Assembly (NCBI GenBank): GCA_024636595.1
Contig: JAGXGT010000004.1
Location: forward strand, 1-10,414
Direction of reading: 5' to 3'
Length of the DNA stretch: 10,414 bases
DNA from: Sphingomonadales bacterium
Lineage (GTDB): Bacteria; Pseudomonadota; Alphaproteobacteria; Sphingomonadales; Sphingomonadaceae
Part shown: piece after piece, positions 1 to 5,647 of the stretch
How the letters are laid out: each line of letters starts with the position of its first letter
Position numbering within the stretch: the first letter of the stretch is position 1
Made by a program: the position numbers and the translations under genes
The notes under the pieces: model-generated
Told to the model about the DNA's origin: nothing
Databases searched by the model: none
Seen by the model: only the letters and a program-made list of their open reading frames with translations

Positions 1-1437
1 GAGCACGCCGGGCGAAGGCGGGATGATCACCGGCCAACTGTTCATCAGCTTGCCCATTGCATTGGCGTGCAGCGGTCCGGCGCCGCCAAAGCCCATCAGG
101 GCAAATTCGCGCGGGTCATAGCCCTGCTGGACCGATACCAGCCGCAGCGCCCCGAACATATTCTCGTTGACGATATCAATGATGCCCGCCGCCGCATCCA
201 TCAGCTCGATGTCGAGCGCGTCTGCGATCGTCTGCACCGCTTTTTGCGCACCCTCGCGATCGAGCGTGAAGCTGCCGCCGAGCAAAGATTCGGGCAGGTA
301 GCCGAGCACGACATTGGCATCGGTTACCGTCGGCAGTTCCCCGCCCTTGCCGTAGGCGACCGGCCCGGGCACTGCGCCGGCGCTTTCCGGACCGACCCGC
401 AAGGCCTTGGTCAGCTCGGGCACGAATGCGATCGACCCGCCACCGGCACCGACCGTCTTGACGTCGATCGACGAGGCCCGGACATTGAGGTCACCGACCG
501 AGGTTTCCCGCTGCAGTCGCGCCGCACCATTTTCGATCAGCGCCACATCGGTCGAGGTGCCGCCCATGTCGAGGGTTAGCACGTTCTTCACATTGGCACT
601 TTTCGCTACCCAGACGGCACCGGCGACACCGCCAGCGGGGCCGGACATCAACAGATTGACCGGCGCCTCGGCGCTTTTCTCCGCCGACATCAGTCCGCCA
701 TCGGAGCGCAGCAGGTTGAGCTTCGCCTTGGTGCCCCATTCTTTCAGCTCTTTTTCCAGATTGCCGACATAGCGGGCGACGGCCGGGCGCACGGCGCTAT
801 TGGCCACCGTGGTCAGCGCGCGCTCATATTCCTGCATCTCGGGCAAGATGTCCGACGATACCGAAATCGGAATGTCGGGGAAGACGTCGGTGCAGATCGC
901 AGCGACGGCCTTTTCGTGCCGACCATCGACATAGCTGTTCATCAGACAGATGGTCAGCGCTTCCACTTCTTCGGATGCTTTCAGTTGCTCGAGCCGTTTG
1001 CGCATCTCGGTTTCATCCAAGGCCCGCACGGTCTGCCCCTTGGCATCCATCCGCTCGGGTGCTTCGATGGTCCGCTGCAAGGCTGCCATCGGTTCGGGCT
1101 TGGGCCAGATGATCCAGGCGGTGAGGCCGCCGGGAACCAGGCTGCGGGCAATCTGCATCAGATGCCGGTGGCCTTCGGTGACAATCAGGCCGACCTTGGC
1201 GATCTTCTTTTCCAGCATCGCATTGGTCGCGACGGTGGTGCCGTGCAGGAACAGGTCAATATCTTCCGGCGCAATATTCTGGCGCTCGCACAATCCGCGA
1301 GCACCATTGATAACGGCTTGGGACGGATCTTCCGGGGTCGATGGCACCTTGTCGCGAAAGGTCTGGCCGGTGGCTTCGTCAATCAGCAGCAGATCGGTAA
1401 ATGTTCCGCCGACGTCGACACCCAAACGATACCCCAT
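1..1437 (-). CDS. Hydantoinase/oxoprolinase family protein, HyuA-type subunit (partial; C-terminus beyond the left edge)
   Basis: An open frame of 479 codons runs from ATG at 1437 to the left edge with no stop. The family is usually about 680-700 residues, so roughly the last 200 are missing. The N-terminus carries the actin-like ATPase phosphate loop GVDVGGTFTD (about residues 6-15), then HGTTVATNAMLE, SGPAGGVAGA, a second phosphate loop LDMGGTSTDVALI, VGAGGGSIAF and GFGGAGPLHA near the visible end, the order expected of HyuA. Relatives with a HyuB partner perform ATP-dependent opening of hydantoins or 5-oxoproline, or carboxylation of acetone or acetophenone; the exact substrate cannot be read here. 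It lies 30 bases downstream of the lyase gene on the same strand, so the two are probably co-transcribed. A weak ribosome site (AGAAAG) precedes the ATG. HyuB is expected further left but is not visible. Family assignment is confident; function is not. Confidence 0.93.
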   Translation of the reverse strand, partial: MGYRLGVDVGGTFTDLLLIDEATGQTFRDKVPSTPEDPSQAVINGARGLCERQNIAPEDIDLFLHGTTVATNAMLEKKIAKVGLIVTEGHRHLMQIARSLVPGGLTAWIIWPKPEPMAALQRTIEAPERMDAKGQTVRALDETEMRKRLEQLKASEEVEALTICLMNSYVDGRHEKAVAAICTDVFPDIPISVSSDILPEMQEYERALTTVANSAVRPAVARYVGNLEKELKEWGTKAKLNLLRSDGGLMSAEKSAEAPVNLLMSGPAGGVAGAVWVAKSANVKNVLTLDMGGTSTDVALIENGAARLQRETSVGDLNVRASSIDVKTVGAGGGSIAFVPELTKALRVGPESAGAVPGPVAYGKGGELPTVTDANVVLGYLPESLLGGSFTLDREGAQKAVQTIADALDIELMDAAAGIIDIVNENMFGALRLVSVQQGYDPREFALMGFGGAGPLHANAMGKLMNSWPVIIPPSPGVL

Positions 1438-1467
1438 ATTTCAATCTTTCTGTTGTGTAACTGTCAT

Positions 1468-2388
1468 TCAGGCTTCGGCCCTTGCAACCAGCGAGGGCAG
1501 CGGCCGGCCCATCACGCCTTCGAACCACTGGTTGATGGCGATCGCCTTGCGCAGATCGAGACCATGTTCGACGCCGGACCGGTTGAGCAAATTGATCAGG
1601 TCTTCGGTCGCGATATTGCCGGTGGCATTGGGCGCAAACGGGCAACCACCGAGGCCGCCAAGGCTGGAATCGAGTGTCCCGACGCCAGCCTCGACAGCGG
1701 CCCAGGCATTGGCGATGCCGGTGTTGCGGGTATCGTGAAAATGGGCGCGCATGCCGATATGGTCCGGCAGCAATTCTTTCAGCCGTCCGAACAGATCGGT
1801 AACCTGGGCCGGGACGCCGACGCCGATGGTGTCGGCCAGCGCGATTTCCATCGGATCTTCGGCGGCCATTTCCTCGGCGATATAGAGGACCGTCTCGGGA
1901 TCGACCGCGCCTTCGAACGGACAGCCAAAGGCGGCCGAGATCGTCACCTGCGCCTTCAGCCCCTCGGCCTTGGCAAAGCGGATCATCTCGCGATTTTCCC
2001 TTATGCCTTCTTTTATCGTCTGGCCCTGATTTTTCTGGCCGAACGTATCGCTCGCCACAACCACGCAGCCCGTTTCATCGATTCCGCGCTTGTTGCCTTC
2101 CCGCGTCGCCAGTCCGCGCAATACGCCGCGTTTGTTCAGGCACAGGCCAATATAGGAAATATCGTCGCGGTCGGGCAGGCCGGCGATCACCGCCTCGGCG
2201 TCGGCCATTTGCGGCACCCGCCCCGGATGGACAAAGCTGGCTACCTCTATGCGCTTCACCCCGGCATCAAGCATCCGGTTGATCAGGCCCAGCTTGCCCC
2301 CCGTCGAAATGATCTCCGCTTCATTCTGCAGTCCGTCCCGCGGACCGACTTCCAATATTGTCACGGCAGTGTGAGTATCTGTGCTCAT
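1468..2388 (-). CDS. Hydroxymethylglutaryl-CoA lyase-like protein (HMGL family, DRE-TIM metallolyase)
   Basis: This 306-residue protein has the usual length of bacterial HMG-CoA lyases. The family cleaves 3-hydroxy-3-methylglutaryl-CoA to acetyl-CoA and acetoacetate on a metal-dependent TIM barrel. Visible catalytic residues are R17 and D18 in VGPRDGLQNE (human R41/D42), E48 in the IEVASFV stretch, H216 and H218 in HFHDT (human H233/H235), the signature-loop C249 in GLGGCPFAPNATGN (human C266) and N258. After HFHDT it reads RNTG where the human enzyme has YGQA, so a paralogue with a different acyl substrate is possible. An in-frame ATG at 2454 would add 22 residues of non-homologous sequence and overlap the divergent CoA-transferase start; I chose 2388 because homology begins just after it. 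No Shine-Dalgarno is placed for 2388: the palindrome 2393-2404 ends only four bases upstream. It heads a likely operon with the HyuA gene. Confidence 0.9.
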   Translation of the reverse strand: MSTDTHTAVTILEVGPRDGLQNEAEIISTGGKLGLINRMLDAGVKRIEVASFVHPGRVPQMADAEAVIAGLPDRDDISYIGLCLNKRGVLRGLATREGNKRGIDETGCVVVASDTFGQKNQGQTIKEGIRENREMIRFAKAEGLKAQVTISAAFGCPFEGAVDPETVLYIAEEMAAEDPMEIALADTIGVGVPAQVTDLFGRLKELLPDHIGMRAHFHDTRNTGIANAWAAVEAGVGTLDSSLGGLGGCPFAPNATGNIATEDLINLLNRSGVEHGLDLRKAIAINQWFEGVMGRPLPSLVARAEA

Positions 2389-2392
2389 ATAA

Positions 2393-2404
2393 ATTGTATA
2401 CAAT
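2393..2404. promoter_or_regulatory. Putative GntR-family operator ATTGTATACAAT, copy 1 (divergent lyase/CoA-transferase region)
   Basis: This 12-bp perfect palindrome matches the GntR/FadR-type core TNGTNNACNA. The same 12 bases (13 with a leading A) recur at 4367-4378. It lies in the 64-base region between the divergent lyase (start 2388) and CoA-transferase (start 2453), so one bound dimer could control both directions. On the lyase side it reaches to within 4 bases of the start codon. I could not place convincing -35/-10 pairs here: TTGTAT at 2394-2399 with a TGTATA-like element near 2418 is a weak plus-strand candidate. Binding by the GntR protein at 3638-4291 is inferred. Confidence 0.75.
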
Positions 2405-2439
2405 CCTGTTAGTGCTTTGTATAGAAGAAAGCATGATGC

Positions 2440-2444
2440 GGGAG
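2440..2444 (+). promoter_or_regulatory. Ribosome binding site for the CoA-transferase
   Basis: GGGAG with an 8-base spacer to ATG 2453. This decides the start against the upstream in-frame TTG at 2417, which has no comparable site and would add 12 residues unlike the family. Confidence 0.7.
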
Positions 2445-2452
2445 TATTTTTC

Positions 2453-3634
2453 ATGACGCAAGGGGCGTTGACAGGATTGCGGCTGATCGAAATGGGTCAG
2501 TTGATAGCAGGGCCGTTCTGCGGCCAGCTGATGGGTGACCATGGCGCCGAAGTGATCAAGATCGAGCCGCCCAAGGTCGGCGATGCGATGCGCAGCTGGG
2601 GCCAGGGAATCCCGCTCTGGTTTTCCGTTGTTGGCCGCAACAAGAAGTCGATAACCTTGAATTTGCGCGAAAAAGAAGGCCAGGCGATCGTCAAGAAATT
2701 GGTCGAAAAGGCCGACTTTCTGCTCGAGAATTTTCGCGCTGGCACGATGGAGAAATGGGGTCTGGATTACGAGACGCTCAGCGCCATCAACAAGGGGCTG
2801 ATCATGATTCGTGTGTCCGGCTACGGCCAGACCGGCCCCTATTCGCACCGCGCCGGCTATGGCGGCATTGGCGAGGCGATGGGCGGCATGCGCTATATCA
2901 TGGGCGAACCCGATCGCCCGCCCAGCCGTGCCGGGCTTTCGATCGGCGATTCGCTGGCCGCAACCTATGCCTGTCTCGGGGCGCTGATGGCGCTGGAATA
3001 TCGCCACAAGACCGGCGAGGGCCAGGTGGTCGATTCGGCGATCTACGAAGCGGTGCTCGCCAATATGGAATCGACTGTGGCCGAATATACGGTCGCCGGC
3101 CATATCCGCGAACGCACCGGTTCGATCCTGCCGAAAATCGCACCCTCCAACGTCTACCCGACCAGCGACGGCAGCGTCCTGATCGGCGGCAATCAGGACA
3201 GTGTGTGGAAGCGGATGGCGACGATGATGGGACGGCCCGAACTGGGCGAAGACCCCCGCTACGCCACCCATATCGCGCGCGGCGAACATCAGGCCGAACT
3301 GGACGATCTGATCATGGAATGGACCAGGACCATCGCCAGTCAGGACCTGCTGGATATGTGCGAGGCGAACGGTGTACCTGCCGGAAATGTCTATCGCGCC
3401 CCGGAAATGCTGGCGGATCCGCATTTCAAGGCACGGGAAGCACTGGTCAAGGTCGATCACCCGCAGCACGAGAATTTCGTGATGCAGAATGTCACTCCCA
3501 AGCTATCCAAGACCCCCGGCCATATCGATAGCGTGGGCCCGGAACTCGGCGCGCATAATGAAGCGATTTACGGCGAGTTGCTGGGCATGGACAGCGCAAC
3601 AATGGCCGATCTCGAAGAGCGCGGCATTATCTGA
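2453..3634 (+). CDS. Class III CoA-transferase (CaiB/BaiF family)
   Basis: This 393-residue protein has the normal length for family III CoA-transferases, which move CoA between carboxylic acids through an aspartyl-CoA thioester. The N-terminal block MGQLIAGPFCGQLMGDHGAE (residues 14-33) and the following EVIKIEPP are typical. The central NRNK-like stretch appears as GRNKKSITLNL, and VSGYGQTGPY precedes the catalytic region. The presumed nucleophile is D166 in LSIGDSLAAT, aligned with Asp169 of formyl-CoA transferase, followed by YRHKTGEGQVVDSAIYEA. The C-terminal ANGVPAGNVYRAPEMLADPHF is also characteristic. Donor and acceptor acids cannot be deduced. In humans a member of this family (SUGCT) activates glutarate and 3-hydroxy-3-methylglutarate, which makes its pairing with the divergent HMG-CoA-lyase-like gene suggestive. 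Its stop lies 3 bases from the end of the convergent GntR gene. The palindrome at 2393-2404 lies upstream. Confidence 0.95.
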   Translation: MTQGALTGLRLIEMGQLIAGPFCGQLMGDHGAEVIKIEPPKVGDAMRSWGQGIPLWFSVVGRNKKSITLNLREKEGQAIVKKLVEKADFLLENFRAGTMEKWGLDYETLSAINKGLIMIRVSGYGQTGPYSHRAGYGGIGEAMGGMRYIMGEPDRPPSRAGLSIGDSLAATYACLGALMALEYRHKTGEGQVVDSAIYEAVLANMESTVAEYTVAGHIRERTGSILPKIAPSNVYPTSDGSVLIGGNQDSVWKRMATMMGRPELGEDPRYATHIARGEHQAELDDLIMEWTRTIASQDLLDMCEANGVPAGNVYRAPEMLADPHFKAREALVKVDHPQHENFVMQNVTPKLSKTPGHIDSVGPELGAHNEAIYGELLGMDSATMADLEERGII

Positions 3635-3637
3635 AAA

Positions 3638-4291
3638 TCAAGCCGTGTCGGCGCCTCTGGTGGCCAGGTGAAAGCTGTGGAAGGCGCGGCGGATATGGCT
3701 GGTCATCACAGCGCCGGCCCAATCCTGATCCCTGGCGGCAAAGGCGGCGATCAGCTCGTCATGATCCTTGGCGGACTGCAGCAGGTCCTCCCCGGAATAT
3801 TGATTGGCGGTCCGGCGCACCACTGGCTGTTCAACCAGTGCCGGCAGCAATTTGCTCAGTCTCGGCGATTGAGCAAATTCCAGGATTAGATCGTGAAATT
3901 GCCGGTTGGCGTCGAGAAAGGTCGCGATATCCGGCTGGGCCCTTCGCACCGCCCGAGTGAGCAGATCATTCACGTCGCGCAGCCGCTCCAGACCGGCCGA
4001 ATCCATGCGCTGCGCCGCCCGCTCGGCCGCATGGCATTCCAGCATTGCCCTGAGCGCGAACATTTCGTCCACTTCATCATCCGACCAGTCCGCCACCGAC
4101 AGCCGCTTGGAGGCGCTGCGCACCAGCAGCATCTCGTTTTCCAGCCGCTGAACCGCATCGCGGACGGGCGTGCGCGACACGCCGGAAATCTCGCACAGCC
4201 GTTCCTCGGTCAATTGCATACCCGGATGGGCCTCACCATGAAGGATGAAGCGGCGGATCTTTTCATAGGCGGTATCGGAAGCGCGGCTCAT
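3638..4291 (-). CDS. GntR-family transcriptional regulator with C-terminal FCD domain (FadR subfamily)
   Basis: A 217-residue protein with a winged helix-turn-helix at about residues 5-65 (LTEERLCEISGVSRTPVRDAVQRL is split here as recognition helix VSRTPVRDAVQRL) and an all-helical FCD ligand domain at about 75-205. Candidate FCD metal/ligand residues are H133 in NRQFHDLI, H177 in KDHDEL and H199 in MTSHIRRA; N129 stands where many metal-binding members have Asp. ATG 4291 gives the normal FCD length; an in-frame TTG at 4327 would add 12 residues, and neither start has a clear Shine-Dalgarno. The gene sits between the CoA-transferase (convergent, 3 bases apart) and the racemase operon (divergent). 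The twin palindromes flanking the catabolic units fit its family's operator pattern, so it probably represses them and itself until a pathway acid or CoA ester binds. Confidence 0.93.
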   Translation of the reverse strand: MSRASDTAYEKIRRFILHGEAHPGMQLTEERLCEISGVSRTPVRDAVQRLENEMLLVRSASKRLSVADWSDDEVDEMFALRAMLECHAAERAAQRMDSAGLERLRDVNDLLTRAVRRAQPDIATFLDANRQFHDLILEFAQSPRLSKLLPALVEQPVVRRTANQYSGEDLLQSAKDHDELIAAFAARDQDWAGAVMTSHIRRAFHSFHLATRGADTA

Positions 4292-4353
4292 GAACAGGCT
4301 ATTGGCGGAATAAACCGGGTTGAGCAAGTCTTCAGCTAGGGGGCAGTTTCCGC

Positions 4354-4383
4354 TTGACGGACGCTAATTGTATACAATATAAC
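4354..4383 (+). promoter_or_regulatory. Predicted sigma-70-type promoter of the racemase operon
   Basis: A -35 element TTGACG (4354-4359) and a -10 element TATAAC (4378-4383) are separated by 18 bases; ATATAA one base earlier would give 17. The operator palindrome fills most of the spacer, a classic repression arrangement. Transcription would begin near 4390, leaving about 40 bases of leader before ATG 4429. Confidence 0.6.
4367..4378. promoter_or_regulatory. Putative GntR-family operator ATTGTATACAAT, copy 2 (regulator/racemase divergent region)
   Basis: Identical to the site at 2393-2404 and also fitting TNGTNNACNA. It lies between the -35 and -10 of the plus-strand promoter and 76 bases upstream of the GntR start, so it could serve both operon repression and autoregulation. 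The identity of the two copies is seen directly; the binding protein is inferred from family consensus and proximity. Confidence 0.8.
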
Positions 4384-4408
4384 ATCATCAGGGAGTTTTT
4401 GCATCACT

Positions 4409-4432
4409 ATGCCCAAACCGAAATTGCTATGA
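4409..4432 (+). other. Possible 7-residue leader ORF (MPKPKLL) overlapping the racemase start
   Basis: ATG at 4409 opens a seven-codon frame whose stop TGA (4430-4432) overlaps the racemase ATG (4429-4431) as ATGA. The nearest Shine-Dalgarno-like GGGAG (4391-4395) is 13 bases upstream, longer than ideal, but it is the only one in the leader. It could provide translational coupling, as the racemase start has no good site of its own. Chance is equally possible. Confidence 0.2.
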
Positions 4433-5172
4433 AGCGGATCAAGGTCATCGTCCCCATCCCGATTGATGAAGATGGTGTGGCCGCCCGCGCCGAGCAATTG
4501 CCCGCCGATTTTGTCCGATCCGGTTTTCAGCCCGAATTTGTCGCCGTGCCCTGGGGTGCTGCCCTCGGCGACAGCTATCATGACACGCTGCTGATGGACT
4601 GGACCGTTTTTCAGGCCGGGATCACTGCGGAAGACGAAGGCTATGCCGGCGTCCTGATCGATACGGTCAGCGACAGCGGTTTGCGCGCCCTTCGCTCCCG
4701 GCTGAGCATTCCGGTGGTCGGGCCAGGCGAAGCGGCCTTCGCCGCCGCGATGATGCTGGGCAAGAAGTTCACTGTGTTGACGATGTGGCCCGAATGGTTT
4801 CCGCTCTACGAGAAAACGCTCACCGAATATGGCTGGTGGGAACGGGTCGCCTCGTTGCGCTCGATCGACACAAGGCCCGACGTCACCGAATTGCTCGCGG
4901 GCAAGGAAGAAGTGATTTTCGACAAGCTGAAGGCAGAAGCGTTGCTGGCGATCGAAGAGGATGACGCGGATGTGATCGTGCTCGGCTCGACGACCATGCA
5001 CCAGTCGGCCAAATATTTGGCCGACAATTTGCCGATCCCGGTGCTCAATCCCGGCCAGGTCGCCTATAAATTTCTCGAAACCCTGCTCGAACTGGGACTG
5101 ACCCACAGCAAGAAGGCGTTTCCGGCTCCCGAAGTGCCGAAAGACGCCGATATCAGAAAGGGATGGTATTGA
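4429..5172 (+). CDS. Asp/Glu/hydantoin racemase-superfamily protein lacking both catalytic cysteines
   Basis: A 247-residue protein of the length of hydantoin/aspartate racemases. The fold is recognisable from the N-terminal strand KRIKVIVPIP, the stretch GYAGVLIDTVSDSGLRALRS (residues 71-90), IPVVGPGEAAF, the hinge strand KKFTVLTMWPEW and the C-terminal DADVIVLGSTTMH (179-191), then IPVLNPGQVA. In racemases the two acid/base cysteines lie in IACFGDPG-like and VLGCAGM-like motifs; here those positions are T79 and S187, and there is no cysteine anywhere in the protein. Ordinary cysteine racemisation is therefore unlikely. A changed reaction (isomerase, lyase, decarboxylase) or a binding role is possible. 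The frame extends upstream through the operator to 4354; ATG 4429 is chosen because homology begins there, although its ribosome site is poor (TTG 4399 is an alternative). First gene of the plus-strand operon. Confidence 0.85.
   Translation: MKRIKVIVPIPIDEDGVAARAEQLPADFVRSGFQPEFVAVPWGAALGDSYHDTLLMDWTVFQAGITAEDEGYAGVLIDTVSDSGLRALRSRLSIPVVGPGEAAFAAAMMLGKKFTVLTMWPEWFPLYEKTLTEYGWWERVASLRSIDTRPDVTELLAGKEEVIFDKLKAEALLAIEEDDADVIVLGSTTMHQSAKYLADNLPIPVLNPGQVAYKFLETLLELGLTHSKKAFPAPEVPKDADIRKGWY
5157..5163 (+). promoter_or_regulatory. Ribosome binding site for the NTF2-like gene
   Basis: AAAGGGA lies inside the last codons of the racemase-like gene, with an 8-base spacer to ATG 5172. It supports 5172 rather than the in-frame ATG at 5163, which overlaps the site. 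Confidence 0.6.
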
Positions 5173-5591
5173 TGGCTGACTGGACCCCCGGCATGGCAGG
5201 ACAGGTGCCGCTGCCTTATCCCTTCTATATCGACATTGTGACCAAGCGCTATTTCGATGGCGTCGACAACAAGAATATGACGCAGGTGCTCAACTGTTTC
5301 GCACCCAATGCGATCCTCCACGAAGCCACCTCCGACACCACCCACAACGGCCGCGATGCGATCCGGGCGATGTTCGAGGATTTCTTCGGCGCCTACGAGA
5401 CCATCGTCCACCGCGATTTCACCTGCACCGTCGACGAGGCCAATGGCCGGATCGCCGCCAGCTTCACCGCCGAACTGACCGACGCCGATGGCGCAGTAAC
5501 CTTACTCAACAACACCAATTTCTGGCGGGTTCGGGCCGGAAAATTTCAGGAAGTCTATGTCTACATGAGCGGGGCCAATGTGCTCGTCTAA
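5172..5591 (+). CDS. NTF2-like / SnoaL-like small alpha+beta protein
   Basis: A 139-residue protein, typical of single-domain NTF2-fold (SnoaL, ketosteroid-isomerase-like) enzymes. Visible features are an N-terminal helix pair with FYIDIVTKRYFDGVDNKN, the family stretch VLNCFAPNAILHEATSD, NGRDAIRAMFEDFF leading into the sheet, and a final strand set ending NFWRVRAGKFQEVYVYMSGAN. Members of this fold isomerise, cyclise, hydrate or dehydrate small molecules in a conical pocket, and some are non-catalytic; the substrate is unknown here. The start overlaps the stop of the racemase-like gene by one base (TGATG), implying coupled translation and probably a shared pathway. Conserved polar residues such as H44 and D79 could line the pocket, but I cannot assign a catalytic residue with confidence. 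It is followed 56 bases later by the TonB receptor gene. Confidence 0.85.
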   Translation: MADWTPGMAGQVPLPYPFYIDIVTKRYFDGVDNKNMTQVLNCFAPNAILHEATSDTTHNGRDAIRAMFEDFFGAYETIVHRDFTCTVDEANGRIAASFTAELTDADGAVTLLNNTNFWRVRAGKFQEVYVYMSGANVLV

Positions 5592-5597
5592 ATCTGT

Positions 5598-5609
5598 TTG
5601 ACGGGTCAA
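5598..5609. repeat. Short inverted repeat TTGACGGGTCAA between the NTF2-like gene and the receptor gene
   Basis: Five-base arms TTGAC/GTCAA around GG in the 56-base gap before the receptor gene. The left arm with the next base reads TTGACG, like a -35, but no convincing -10 follows at 16-18 bases. It could be a weak protein site or chance. The gap also holds a strong receptor ribosome site (GGGAAGGAAG, 5634-5643). Confidence 0.3.
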
Positions 5610-5647
5610 CAGGCCCGCAAATCATTCCATTCAGGGAAGGAAGAAAA

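Noticed and set aside
916..2412. A 498-codon plus-strand open frame antisense to the HyuA and lyase genes
   Set aside because: Its translation is rich in His, Gly, Gln and Arg with no recognisable domain, and it spans two genes with clear family motifs on the opposite strand. It is a shadow of biased codon use in GC-rich DNA.
2321..3469. A 382-codon minus-strand open frame antisense to the CoA-transferase
   Set aside because: Low-complexity His/Arg/Gly-rich translation without motifs, fully opposed to a well-conserved enzyme gene.
4336..5106. A 256-codon minus-strand open frame opposite the racemase-like gene
   Set aside because: Antisense shadow; no domain, and it would run through the promoter and operator of the plus-strand operon.
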